Source of the DNA: Microdochium bolleyi
Taxonomy: Eukaryota > Ascomycota > Sordariomycetes > Xylariales > Microdochiaceae
NCBI GenBank assembly: GCA_001566295.1
Contig: KQ964249.1
Span: 2,108,001 to 2,172,000, forward strand
Direction: 5' to 3'
DNA length: 64,000 nucleotides
Below are positions 11,133 to 22,659 of this stretch, piece after piece. The notes beneath the pieces are model-generated. The model did not search any database and was not told where the DNA came from. It saw only the letters and a program-made list of their open reading frames with translations. Both the position numbers and the translations under genes were made by a program. Position 1 is the first letter of the stretch. Each line of letters starts with the position of its first letter.

Positions 11133-12965
11133 TCAGACATTTGTATCATGAGGCTGATTGCTATTCGCGTTGTTCGACTCGGCGATCATCTTGGCAAAGT
11201 TCCGGACAACATCGCGCGGGATCTGATCCCACAGTAATGATCGGGTGTAGACCTCGGCGGCGTTCTGCTTGTCATTGTTGCGCATGGCGGCGAGCGAGTC
11301 GGCGAGATTCCTCCTGCCCTCGCTAGTGGAGCGGGGTGGCGCAGGGCGGATGAAGGTCTGCTCCTGGACGGCATTGTACTGAGCGGGGGTCAGGCCAAAG
11401 AGCTGCTCGTTTGTCTGCTGCTCACTCGGCTGGGTCAACGAGTCGGCCATCGCGCCAAGCATGGAAGGAGCAACGCCTTCCATCATGCCAGCAGCGGTGG
11501 GCATCGAGGATGCGGAGGCCCAGCTGACACCAGACGGCTGGGGAGCCATGGAGAGAATCGAGTCTGGTCCATGAGCAAGCGCGGCGTCCTTGAGCACATC
11601 GTTGAGCAGAGACTCGGAGGCGGCACGGACATCCTCGGAGACCTTGGGGATCTGAGGCGTCGAGCGATTCGACAGAACAAAAGCGCCGACGAGGAACAAC
11701 ATGAACAAGAGACCGCCTTGGTTTGAGGGCTTTTCGAGCTCGGCAGGCAACGAGACCTCGGGCTTCTTGACCGGCACCATCTGCATCTGAGGTTTTGACT
11801 CCTCCGCAGTGGGGAACTCGCCGATGAAGTTCATGTTGTCCCAGGGGCCGTCCATGGACATCTCGGCGAAGCCACTGTCGAAGCCGTTGTTGACGTTGAT
11901 GGCGGAGCTCTCGAGTCTCTGTACGTGGTCACTGAGGACGCTGACCTTCTTGCGCAGGTCGCCAGTCTCCATGGTGTGAGCCTGGACCATCTCCTCCTTC
12001 TCCATGACAACGACGTCAATGTGGTTCTTGAGCTGATGGTTCTCGCGCAACAGGGCATCGAGCTTCATGTTGAGCTCGGCGATCTCCTCCTCCATGCCGT
12101 TGACGAGAGAGGTGTACTGCTTCTTCTCGTCCTCGAGGCGCTCAGTGTGCATCTTTTTCCTTTGCCGTGAGTCGAGAGCAGCTTGCCGGTTGCGCAGAAG
12201 ACGCTTCTGCTGCTTGAGCTCCTTGACCTCCTGATCGTCCGTGGACTGAGCGATGAGAGTGTCAATGTTCAGGAGGTTGCGCTCGGCAGGGATGTCGAAG
12301 CGGGCGTTCTTCTTGCGGATCCCATCACCACGACGCAGGTCGTTGTGAGACCGGATGCCGCTGGGAGAGCGCGCACGCTTCATCGACTGGCCCTTGAGGT
12401 CTTGGCCCATCCAGTCCTTCTGGGGGGAAGAAGGGATGGTGTGGTTGCCGACGTTGGAGAAGAGAGCGGCCACCTGGGCTCCCGGGTTGCCGAACGGGGT
12501 CTGGGCAGGCATGGCCCGCTGCTGGAAGAGCGCAGCACTGTTGTCGTAGCCGGTGTCCAGCCCATCGTACTGGAAGGGAGTGCAGGTGCCAGAGCCCTGA
12601 CCTATGGACCAAGCCTGAGACTGGGGTCCGTATGTCGCGGGGGTCTGGTCACCACGAGTGAAGGGGTTGTTGCTGTGCTGCGGCTCCAGGAAGGGGTTGT
12701 TTGAGGGTAATGACTGCATGTCGACGGACTGCCAGTCCTCTGTCTTTGGCGAGAACAACGAGGCGGACACTGCGAAGGAGTCTCTCCGGCTGCCGGCCAT
12801 GGGGGGTGATAGCTCGAGGCCGGAGTCTACGGCGCTGTGATCGAGGATGCCGTCGTCGAGGATCCCACTGTCGTCCTCGTCAAAGAACTTCTGAGCGTTG
12901 AGAGTGTCCACGGTCAGTGGATTTTGCCTAAAGTACTGGGCGTGCATCTGATATGAGGAAGCCAT
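11133..12965 (-). CDS. bZIP transcription factor with putative C-terminal membrane anchor
   Basis: Single exon, 610 aa, starting at ATG 12965 (A at -3). The N-terminal 200 residues are Ser/Pro/Gln-rich with acidic patches and SNNPF repeats, as in activation regions. The basic region lies near residues 251-271 (RLLRNRQAALDSRQRKK) and is followed by a long heptad-containing coiled coil to about residue 350. It fits the bZIP signature N-x-x-A-A-x-x-S-R but has Asp inside the motif. After a linker, residues about 417-432 form a strongly hydrophobic segment, GGLLFMLFLVGAFVL, that could cross a membrane. The remaining 180 residues would lie on the other side. An ATF6-like, proteolytically released factor is one reading, which is inference. 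I do not recognise a named orthologue. Upstream DNA is unusually long and seems to include a leader intron. Confidence 0.85.
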   Translation of the reverse strand: MASSYQMHAQYFRQNPLTVDTLNAQKFFDEDDSGILDDGILDHSAVDSGLELSPPMAGSRRDSFAVSASLFSPKTEDWQSVDMQSLPSNNPFLEPQHSNNPFTRGDQTPATYGPQSQAWSIGQGSGTCTPFQYDGLDTGYDNSAALFQQRAMPAQTPFGNPGAQVAALFSNVGNHTIPSSPQKDWMGQDLKGQSMKRARSPSGIRSHNDLRRGDGIRKKNARFDIPAERNLLNIDTLIAQSTDDQEVKELKQQKRLLRNRQAALDSRQRKKMHTERLEDEKKQYTSLVNGMEEEIAELNMKLDALLRENHQLKNHIDVVVMEKEEMVQAHTMETGDLRKKVSVLSDHVQRLESSAINVNNGFDSGFAEMSMDGPWDNMNFIGEFPTAEESKPQMQMVPVKKPEVSLPAELEKPSNQGGLLFMLFLVGAFVLSNRSTPQIPKVSEDVRAASESLLNDVLKDAALAHGPDSILSMAPQPSGVSWASASSMPTAAGMMEGVAPSMLGAMADSLTQPSEQQTNEQLFGLTPAQYNAVQEQTFIRPAPPRSTSEGRRNLADSLAAMRNNDKQNAAEVYTRSLLWDQIPRDVVRNFAKMIAESNNANSNQPHDTNV

Positions 12966-13010
12966 GGTCAAGTCCCAAGGCAGTCTGAAGTGGCGGGCTG
13001 GCCGAGAGTG

Positions 13011-13482
13011 CTATGGGGAGGGATTAGCACGACCCCTGGCTGGCGATGGAAGAATGGCTTTTTGCGAAGGCCGAGTGTGTGCAATGGGACTGAGCAGAGC
13101 AGAAGAGACGAGGAGGCAGGCGGGGAAACACGAGGGAGGGAAGAAGGACGAGGAAGCCGGTGATGTGAGGGCCCAGTTGGGTCAATGGTGGAAGTGGTGC
13201 AGTTGTGTCCCGCGAGACGAGAGACTGCTACACAGAGAGGGCAAAGAGAGACAATGGAGAGAATTAAGTGGGTGGGGGGCTGACGGGTGATGGACGCCAG
13301 GAATAGGCGGTGCCCCGTGACGGGAGAGGCTGGGTGGGAGGACGTCGCAATGGAACCCGGGGATTCGCAGTGCCGGTTGGGCAGAGGGTGGTGCTTGGAG
13401 AGGGACGGTGGGACAGGCAGAGAGGGGTGCGGCAGGGCCGCCTGGCGGGTGGAGGGGAGGAGAGACCGAGACTGGCACTTAC
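13011..13482 (-). other. Candidate intron in the 5' leader of the bZIP gene
   Basis: On the minus strand a consensus GTAAGT donor begins at 13482. A GTGCTAAT branch-like site followed by a pyrimidine-rich CCCCATAG acceptor ends at 13011, 46 nt before the bZIP start codon. The intervening DNA is strongly pyrimidine-rich on the minus strand. Splicing here is inferred from signals alone. Confidence 0.4.
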
Positions 13483-13626
13483 GATAACTGGACAGGCTGC
13501 CACGGGATGCGGGAGGGCTGTCAGCTGGGCGTCTGGATCGAGACGACGTTGGAGGGATCGTCTTGGCTGCGGGTGTGGGCGCTCCGCAGGTCCGGCGAGG
13601 AGAAAGCGAGGGGGTGATCTGGGCCT

Positions 13627-13634
13627 GTATATAG
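13627..13634 (-). promoter_or_regulatory. Candidate TATA box of the bZIP gene
   Basis: CTATATAC on the minus strand lies about 145 nt upstream of the putative leader donor and is followed by a CT-rich leader. Position and sequence fit a TATA element, but the transcription start is not known. Confidence 0.3.
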
Positions 13635-16600
13635 TGGCAAAGATGGAGGATGAATGCAGGCGCAAGTACCGCGAGAAGGAGATCGTGGAAAGAGAAGCCG
13701 GCGAATGGAGCCAAGGCAGCGAGAGTAGGCGAAGAAAGGGACTGGAGCGGTGGTGGTGGTGAAGCTGGTGATGGATATCTGCTGTGATGGGCAGAGAAGG
13801 GACTAGGCGGACGGGGCGGTGGTGTGGCGGACGACGGGGGCTACTTAAGGATCGAGGGGACGGAAACGGGTGTTCCCTGCTCGGGAGCCGTGAGAACGAG
13901 GGCCAAGGCGCCTGTGACGGGCTGGGCGGTGATGGATCGTGGTGGTGATGTTGGAGGAGAGCGGGCAGACGGGGACAGTACGGGAGCCGGGGGGCACTGT
14001 CACTGCCACGGTCAGGCTCGAAACGTGATGATGGACTTGGTGCCTCCGTATGGTACAGAGTGCTCCCAAGGTCGTCCCTCGCAAAGGGCCGGCCCAGAGG
14101 CGGTCGTCACCACGCCTCGCAACACCGTTTCTTCCCAAAGGCGGCCTTGGACGGACGGAGACAGCAGCCCACTCACACCTCTCGACGTTAGGTAGCGTCT
14201 CCAAAGCCACAGGAGTCAGGACGCCCCTTGGCCGGCGAGACGGTGAGAGACGGTCGGCCAGTCCCAGCGCGCCGGTGGAGGCGGCCGGGCCCCGTCTGAA
14301 GCAACGGCAGCCCTTCCGCGCGGCATCCGTACCCAGTCACGCCAGGAAGGGCGACCTCACCGTCTTCTTTTGGGCTCGAGGACCAGAACGGGCTTGCTGC
14401 ACCGACCCCTCGCCGGCGGCACGCCCCATTGTCTGCCCTCTGGCGCGGCCCACCCGGGCATTGTCTGCCTCCAGATGGGCGCCCCGAGGCGGCTAGGCCG
14501 ACTCCCGTGGGGTGGTCCTCGCACAGCCAAACGATCCACCAGCCCTACCAAGAGGTTGGGCATCAACGACCTCAGCAAAAGACTCATGACTGTTTGCTCC
14601 CCCCCAAAAGGCCAAGGGTCTCCGAACATCGCTCACAGGTGCCCTCTGGCCGCCTGTGATCCGATTGCCCAGAGCACGGCCAACAGCGTCCCGTGCCCGT
14701 CGACGTGACTGCCGCCGGGCCCGGCTCCATCCACGATTGGATGCCCCGCGGTTTCAACACCCTGAAGTTCGTCAAGACCAGGAGCCGTCTTGGTGGTGAT
14801 GATGACCACCACCAACACCATCATCCGCTTGGGCACAGCTGCCCCATCCAAGGGTCGTGATCGCAGTGCTTGGACCTGCCCTGGACCCTCTCCGCCTGGC
14901 AATGCCCTCCATTCACCACTGGGGTCATCGTCGACGGATCGAGTCTCTGTAGGACTCGTCTGCCCCGTCAGCTCTAATTGTAGATATTCTGTCTAAGCCC
15001 CAGGCAGCACCACGAGCTCCGGCTGCGGCTGCCAGCTCGGGCAACTTGCGCCAAGCAGAGCCGGTCACAGCCAGGTAATGCCATGTGCAGTGTCGACAAA
15101 CATGCCGCGGCCAGTTGCTGTCAGGCCGCTTCCCGAGGGCTGTGTTTCATGATTACGAACCCCCCCATGCTCGGATCACCTGTCAATGATCGGATCGTCG
15201 TCATCAGGATCGGTAATTGGGCATGGGCTCCGTACGTGAAGGTATCCTTCCTCGGTAGGTAGGGTAGCTCTCCCTCGGCTGCCAACCTCGAGGAACGTGG
15301 GGGCAGAGGCCTGATGGTCTCACCTTTCACCTGTCACCAAGCCATGTGCCGCGCTCCGGGACCGACATCAAACAACTTCTCCGTGACTGGGTCCCGGGCG
15401 CGAGAAGCTCGTCCAGCACCTTCAGCAGCATTGCAATCGTTGTTTATTTTGCTGCTGCTGCTGCTGCTCCTCGTTCCGACAACAACAAAAACCATGCACG
15501 CATCGGACAGGGAATACGCGTCGAGCCCGTGGCGCGCGCGCATCAAGCAGCGTGGATCCCTTCCTCGTTGTTGCGGTGAAGGGCCGCTCCGATGCAGAAG
15601 CTCAGCCAGACGCACGAGTGGAAGCCGGGAATAGATCGATCCTGGCGGGTCCTCCTCCACGACTGGCACCTTTCTGGCCTGTTTCTCTCGCAGCCGTGGA
15701 GCGCAGAGAAGGAAAGACTGGATCCCGCAGAAGGCAGCCCCCGTCTCCTTGGCTGTTCGTCGAGTCTTCGACCCGTCGTCTCCAACAAAGGGCTCCACGA
15801 GAGCTCCATGAGTATGAGTCGAGCAGCGCGGATTCATCCGGTTCGACGGCTCGCCGGGTCGCGGGCGCTCGCTGCTCCTGCTTCACGATTTGGCAATGCC
15901 GCGATGCTTCAAGTGCTCAATAGGCTGTCTGGCGGGCTGGACTAGCGAAGTGGCTCCGCCCTGCGCTGGGATGGCACCCGCGCAAAAGATCTCCAGAGGG
16001 CTCTCCTGCTCCTCTTCTCTTCTCTCCTCCCATCTGTGCAGGAGAGCTCTGGCGTAAGCGAATGGCTACTGTCAAGGATATCCCGACCAAACACCACCAC
16101 GCTAGCGCCTCACCCTGCCATGGAACGGAGCATTCCTCAGCCACCATCGCATGATTATCCTGCCTCTTGCTGCAGGCGACTCCCCACGCACAGTCTCACT
16201 TTTTTTAAGTTTAGGGCAACGAGTTGTCGGTCCATGTTTTTGTCTTTTTTTTCTTTTTTTCTTTTTTTCGCTTTTGCCTTTGAGCCTGCTCGAGGCTGGA
16301 TGACGTACGTTTCGCGACTTCTTCCAGTTAGTGATCAGCTTTTCCAGGGTTCTAGGATGAATTAAACCCTGGAGATCTCGAAGACTATTCGGACGCGCAA
16401 GCCTGTTGTGTAGTCATTTCAGAGAGATCCTCATAGCCGGCTCGGCACGTTTCAAAGCTCTCATCGCCCTCGTGATACAAGTGCAGACGAACGTGCATGA
16501 GAACATGGCCATCATCATCGGGGTGACATGGGGTAGCGAGACGGCATTGGGAAGTTGTGTGTGTTAGTCACTGGTGGGATGGGGTCATGGTCGGGCAATT

Positions 16601-18430
16601 CACACGTAGGGGGCGGCATCGTGGATGCAGGAACGAGAAGAGAGCCTGTCGCCATCCGGCCTGTCCCTCCCCCCCTCCTCCCCTTATCGCAGCGTGATAC
16701 AGTGGTACGAAGCACTTTGTCAAACAACACACCATCGTCTCGCGGTCCACGACCGCCGAGATCAAGGGACCAGATCGGAACTCTGGAAGATTGATCCGCG
16801 GAGCCAATCGCGTCGGATGTTGGGCATCACGCGCGCAAGCACTCTCGACTCACGACGAGCCTTGCCATGTACTGCGTTCCCAGCTAGGTACGGGGTCGGA
16901 CTGATAGGTGCAGCCCCGCGGCAAGGCTGAAATGTCCAGCCTGATCGAGCAAGCAAGCAAGGCCCATATTAGCCGCTTGGCCTGTCTCTGATGCGAAACT
17001 CGATCGAGAGACCAGCCGGCCCCAAAAGGACCCATCCCGGCGACCGCGTTTCGAGTTCCCGTCACGCATCACACCCAACGACTTCTGCTCGTCGGGCGGG
17101 CACGACACGGCAATGGCCTGGTCCATGGAAGGGGGAGGCCAATGGAACGTGAGCCGAGAATGCCTCGCCAAATCCTTCTGCAAGTCGGAGCTCAGCCCTC
17201 GTACTAGACCTCCGCCACGAGCTTGCAACAGGGAGAGAGAGAGAGAGAAAGAGCGAATCGCATTCCGCAAAGGCAAAGCCGCTTCCAGCTCCCCGGCGAG
17301 TCGCGGACATCCGTCGGCGTCGGTCGCTCCCCGAGCTGTTCGAGACTGGCAGGGCCAGCCCGAGTGCTCTCTCGACCGGGTGGTCTAAGCTCACGGAGAC
17401 CCGAGATGGACCAACGGCCCAGCAAGCCAGTGGAAAGGGCCAGCGCGCAAGAAGGTGAGATGGAGAGAGGGCGACAAGAACTCTCTGCTCTGATTCGCAA
17501 GCACAACGGTCCCGTTGGGCACGAAGAGGAGAGGGACAAACGAGCCCGCGCTCTTGCCTGCTTGCTCCCTTGCACTAGCGCGGGCCACGCTCTATGCGAC
17601 CGGGTGGATATATACCTGCCTCTCTGCCTCCTCGGCCGGCGATAGGTTTCCCTCGCCAACGATCCCCTCGGCTTCTACATACTGACTTTTTACGGAGTAT
17701 CCTCCTGCCAGCCCGGGCGAAGAGGCCAGCCCGGTGCCCCCGTCCAATGGCCGCACTGCTGTTGACGAGCTGACCTCGCCCTTCCCCTCATCCCTCCCCA
17801 CGACCCGACCAGTCGCAGCCTCGGGCGTCAGGCCAGGCCGCCCATAGAGAATCGAGGTACGGAGTACAGTACCTACTGCCGGTGGCACCCTCCACGCCAA
17901 GAGTCCAAAAGGGGGACACAAATGCAAGCCAGGCCAGTAGATCTGGCAGGACGGGCCCGGTTCTTCCTGGGAGCACCACTCCGGACCTCACATTGGTGAG
18001 ACGTGAGCAACGCCGGGGGAGACTGGGGGGGGGGGGGGGTCCCCAAAGGGCGGTGTAGACAGACAGACGCTCACGCACACACGCACGCTTGAAGCAGCAG
18101 GTACTTCCGTTCTGAAAAACTCAGCTGCGATTCTGTCGCCTTGTCGCCGCTCCACTCGTAGACATCACAGGTGCAGAAGAGAGGGGAAGAGTTGCTGGGA
18201 GAGTGGACAGTCGAAAGCAGTTGATCAGCCCATCTCAGCCCAACCAGACTCTGGGAGCGAGGCTGAGCTCCGAAAAGGGAGCGAGCGAGGCTACGACGTC
18301 GTTGGCGTCTATGACTGTATCGTCTCGTCGAGAGTGTAGCAGGTATATGCCGAGCAGTTCTTGCCGAGAGCATTACCTTCCTTGTCCCTGCTGCATAGCG
18401 TAGTCAGTACAAAGTATGAACAGCATTGAG

Positions 18431-18457
18431 TGATGATGATGATGATGATGATGATGT
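18431..18457 (+). repeat. (TGA)9 microsatellite
   Basis: A run of nine TGA trinucleotides lies in the non-coding region between the bZIP and NOC4 genes. Confidence 0.9.
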
Positions 18458-19527
18458 CTAGCCCCCTCCCATGGTGGCAGTCTTATCACGATGCACATAT
18501 TGCATTAAGTGGTCACACATCCAGCGAGGCGCACATTGCGGCATAGCGTAGGCGGTATTCATCCTCTCACTCACTCACAGGTGACATCATCTGCTCTTAG
18601 CTTTTGCAAACTTGTTTCTTGTCCTCTGCCGTCCAGAGGGGAGGGACGCGAGCTCGTTTGCGTTTGGATGCCGAGATGGTTCCCGGGAGGTTCCGTGTAA
18701 CAAAACCTCCCCCCCCAGTTGCCATCCGTCCCAGGTTTCCCACTGCCGGTGCTGGTGACGATGGTGACGGTATTGATGATGCCCGTGATCGGAGATTTCC
18801 TGGCAGCCAAGTTGACTCATCTCAAGCATGCACGCTTCCAGGATGCAACATGGGACGGTGAAGGGTTTTGGACCGCAAAACCCGGCACCAGAATCAGGTA
18901 CGGGACTGCGGCTTGCATGCATGCACTAGCGGGTTTCAAGATGCTTCCCAAACGGTCCATTGAACATTGCCGACTGCCACGTGCTGTGCTTTCATTCCTC
19001 GAATATCTAGTGCTGCTCGTCAGATGCTCACTTCTGGGGCTTGTATCTACACCAGAACTGGCGGTAACCTCACGGGCATGCAGGTGAACTTTCGTCGGCC
19101 TTCGACGCGTTTCTTGAACATCGACGCGCTCCGGTGGGCCGTCACGGACCCCCCAGACGGAAGCCCTAACATATCTGGCAGAGCAGCAACCGAATCCAGC
19201 CATCATCGTGACCGTAATAGTCAGGTCGGTCCTGACCCACCGAGCATGATCGCGCCGCCCAGTGGCAAAAGCTCGTAGCGGTGAGCTCTCACCCCTGCAA
19301 CAGAGGCTCGACTGGTCGGCGGAACACAGGATCACCTTCCGCGGGCTCGCGTCCGGTCAGCCGTGTTGTCAGGTCAACAGTGGCGGAGAGCAGTTGCGGT
19401 GGAATTACAGCGAGACGTGTAGCGACCGTGGCTACGTGATATTTTCCGAGGGTCTGAAGTCCAAGCAAGTGGCATACCGCCGCGGTGACGGACCATCGAC
19501 CGCCCTCCTCGAGTGTGGCAACATCGC

Positions 19528-21263
19528 TCATTGAAAGTCCCACAGCTTCGCCAGGAGGGTGTCTTCTGCTTCAGCGCCTGGGTCTTGTGGCAGGAACACT
19601 CGCTTGGGTATCATGAATTCAACGACAGGCGCCTTGCGAATCTGTTTGGCGAGCTCGGCATCCAATAACTAACACAACATGTTAGTGGCTGCATGATTGG
19701 TCCGGGCCAGACCGGAACTTACACTGCTGTACGAATGATCCAGGAAATCCTCCACGTTATAAGACTGCTTCGTGAACTGCTCCGAGATAATCTTGGCGAT
19801 GGTTGCCACATTTGGATGGTAGTGGGACTGAAGCTGGACGATTTCCCAAAGAGAGCTTTCAATGGCCTGTGTCTCCATCGGGTCCTGCTCGTTTTCGAGG
19901 AATGGGTCGACGTAGCCACTGTTTTGAATGGCTTCCTTCTCCTCTGCGGTCCTGAGCACCCTGTGCATCATGAATGTACAGCCAGGATGCTTCTTGAAGA
20001 GGTTGTAGATCCATGGAATGACCGAGACAATAGCAGCGGGTGGCGCGCTGAGACACAGCCGGCTGATGCGCTTGATAAAGCTGGCTACCATGACGACTGG
20101 CAAATGCGACGAGCCCAAGAAGGTGTCCAGCAGTCGCAGGAAGCGCGAGCGGTGTTTCGAGTGCAGAATGTCCGCGTCCAGAAGAGAATACAGCTTCCGG
20201 TAGAACGAAGGGTAATCCAGATTCCGCTCCTTGATGAGGTAGAAAACACCGGACAATGCCAGCAGGGACGTGGCGCCGCCAGCATTGTACGAGTCCGTGA
20301 GAAAGTCCATGAGCAGCTCTGGTTTTGAGAACCAAGGCGCAATGGAGCCTGTCATAATGCCAAGCACCTTCTTCCGCTGCTCGCGGCTCATCCCTAGCGC
20401 CAGTACCGCCAGCCATGCTTCTTGCGCTTGTCGTTTCTGTTGATGCAGGGAGGTGACAGGGTGTCCCTTCTTCGTCGGCGCCTCGATGTAGAAGTCGCCC
20501 ATCTCTTCGGCATTGTCGGGTACATCTTCGAAGAAAGCTAGCATATCAAATGCTGCGTCAAACAAGTCGCTATCGCCATCTTCCTCGACCGCAGCCAGGA
20601 TCTCCCTAGATGGCTGTTAGCACTGATCGCATGTACCTTGCCATCATTCTCTACGTACTTCATAGCCTTGAATGTGTAAAACCGAATGTCCGCAAACTCG
20701 CCCAGAAACTTTTCGCAGAACTCTTCCCGCACTTCTTCTGAGCCGTGCTGCAGGAGGGCACGCACAATATCCGTGAAGAACACTTTCGGGAAGTTGTACT
20801 CGGACTTGTCGTTGCTGTGCTGGCTCTCGGCCTTGAGAATGCGCATTGCCAGCGTCAAGGTGGTCGATGCTGTCTCGTCGCGGCCAAGCGCAGCAACGAC
20901 GTGGCTCTTGTAATCACCCAGCCTGCTCTTGAGCCATTGTACAACCACTATTTCCTTGTCCGACTGTCCAGGCGATCGCAGCAAGTGTCCTCCGGCCAGC
21001 AGTCGCAGGAAGACCCGGCACAACGAGACTGTGGCGAACACGGAATTCTCGCTGTCTTCTGTGTCTCGCGCGATCTCGAGGAGTTTTGTGATGTTGTTGT
21101 AATGCTTCTTCGACTCGAGGATCTCGCTCTCGAGGCCCAGGATCTGGGTTTGCTGGGTCGAGTCCTCTTCGCTATCGCTTTCCGCTTTCGCTCGTTTGTT
21201 TGACTTTGCGGAGGACTTTGACCTCTTTCGCTTGAGCGAGTCGTCTGCTACGGCGCTCGGCAT
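19528..21263 (-). CDS. NOC4: Ribosome biogenesis protein Noc4 (CBF/Mak21 family)
   Basis: Three exons: 21263-20659, 20605-19723 and 19668-19528, giving 542 aa, about the usual family length. Noc4 works with Nop14 in the nucleolus on maturation and export of the small ribosomal subunit. The N terminus is a Lys/Arg-rich nuclear signal followed by an acidic stretch. The middle is helical and repeat-like. The CBF/NOC domain lies roughly at residues 310-460 and includes LLALSGVFYLIKERNLDYP, FYRKLYSLLD, RFLRLLDTFLGSSHLP and VIPWIYNLFKKHPGC. The C terminus ends in KLWDFQ, conserved in the family. Intron 1 (53 nt) uses GTACGT and is the only donor that joins KAMK to EILAAV in frame. Intron 2 is 54 nt. 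The start context is CACCATG. The gene is divergent from ATP4. Confidence 0.94.
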
Positions 21264-21734
21264 GGTGGCGGCTGCCTTGTTGGTATTCTGAGCTTGTAGA
21301 GCAAACGAGAGTTGGTCTCAATCGCGACCCAGCTCTCAGTCAACTTTCGAGAAAGTCGTTATCGCCAGTCTAGCGCTGGGGCGATTGGGCTGCTCGTCGC
21401 AAAAAAAGTTCAAGGGTCTAATGCGCCGAGCTGCGATAAGCTGATGGCAGCATTTAATGCACATATGTGCATAAAGGCGGCTTATGCAAGTAAAGCAATC
21501 GCTCGAGCTGGGCACCCAACTTCTCCCGAGATTATGTAAGTGGGCTGCCAAAAAGCGGGGCTGGTCACGGCAATGCGCCAGTCACAGGTGCCAAACCACC
21601 CAGTGGTTGACCCGCCTGCCCGGCTGGCTGCACTGCGGGCTAGTTCGTTAAAACCTCAAACTTCGGATCCCGAGCTTTGGCGTCGACGACATCAAAAACC
21701 CCCTTCAACCGCCTCATCCCGCCATCATCGCACA
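21264..21734. promoter_or_regulatory. Bidirectional promoter between NOC4 and ATP4
   Basis: 471 bp separate the divergent start codons of NOC4 and ATP4. The central part (about 21400-21540) is AT-richer and the ATP4-proximal part is pyrimidine-rich. No coding sequence is evident. Confidence 0.55.
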
Positions 21735-22659
21735 ATGGCTTCTCGCGTGGCCAAGACCGCCCTCGGTAAGCGCACCGTCCTGCCCGCGCTCTCCGGCGCG
21801 GCCAATTGGCACTCCTCACGGCCAGCATCAGCAGCGAGCGAGCGCTGCCCGCATCACGAAATGACATATATGCTAACCCGCGCTTCTTCGCACCTGCAGG
21901 GGCTGCTCGCCTCCGACCGACCGTCGTCCAGCGCTCCCTCCCCGCCCTCGCAAGCATGACCGCAACCCGGCCAGCGTCGTCAGGCGTGCCGCAGCAGGAG
22001 CCCAAGGTCAAGGCGCAGTCCATCATCGACTCGCTCCCCGGCAACTCGATCGTTTCGAAGACCGCCATCCTCTCGTCCGCCGCCGGTCTGTCCGCCTACG
22101 CCATTAGCAGCGAGTACTACGTCGTCAACGAGGAGACCGTCGTTGCCTTCTGTCTGCTCAGCGTTTGGGGTGCCATCATCAAGTACGGTGGCCCCATGTA
22201 CAAGGAGTGGGCTGAGGCGCAGAACGAGAAGATCAGGGGTATCCTCAACTCGGCCCGCACCGACCACACCCAGGCCGTCCAGGAGCGCATCACCAACGTC
22301 CAGCAGATGGGTGGCGTTGTTGACATCACCAAGAGCCTCTTCGAGGTCTCCAAGGAGACCGCCCAGCTCGAGGCCAAGGCCTACGAGCTCGAGCAGACCA
22401 CCGCCATCGCTCACGAGGCCAAGACCGTCCTTGACTCCTGGGTCCGCTACGAGGGCCAGGTCAAGGCCCGCCAGCAGAAGGAGCTTGCCGAGAACATCAT
22501 CGCCAAGGTCCGCAAGGAGCTCGAGAACCCCAAGGCCCTCTCCCAGATCCTCCAGCAGAGCGTTGCTGATGTTGAGAGTACGTCGATACCGAGTGGTTAC
22601 CGTGATGCGCATGTGTACTGACATCGACTACAGGAATCGTTTCTTCCAAGGCCCAGTAA
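21735..22659 (+). CDS. ATP4: Mitochondrial ATP synthase subunit 4 (subunit b)
   Basis: Three exons: 21735-21765, 21900-22577 and 22634-22659, giving 244 aa, a typical length for fungal subunit b. It forms the peripheral stalk of the mitochondrial F1Fo ATP synthase, anchored in the inner membrane. The N terminus (MASRVAKTALGAARLRP) is a basic presequence. Residues about 75-130 contain the hydrophobic pair SAAGLSAYAISSEYYVVNEE and VVAFCLLSVWGAIIKYGGP. The rest is a long charged helix extending toward F1, typical of subunit b. The tiny first and last exons are supported by frame: the first splice gives ALG-AARL and the last gives VE-RIVSSKAQ. Intron 1 is 134 nt and intron 2 is 56 nt. The codons are highly biased to C at the third position, as in strongly expressed genes. 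Confidence 0.95.

Larger units (their letters stand above)
13483..19527. other. Long gene-free region upstream of the bZIP gene
   Basis: Roughly 6 kb lies between the bZIP 5' end and the NOC4 3' end. It is GC-rich with many short overlapping ORFs on both strands, none with a recognisable domain, consistent splice structure or fungal codon pattern. It contains simple repeats: CTG units near 15449-15466, an AG-rich run near 17229-17250, a 15-nt G run at 18025-18039 and nine TGA units at 18431-18457. Two TACGGAGTA motifs lie at 17691 and 17858. It is most simply an extended regulatory region, but an unrecognised non-coding RNA or decayed sequence cannot be excluded. Confidence 0.5.

Noticed and set aside
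12972..13714. 248-codon minus-strand frame just upstream of the bZIP gene
   Set aside because: It is Pro/Ser-rich from the CT-rich leader and lies across the probable leader intron. There is no domain or coding bias.
21980..22624. 214-codon frame antisense to ATP4
   Set aside because: It is Leu/Gly/Asp-rich and mirrors the C-ending codons of ATP4, so it is a shadow frame.
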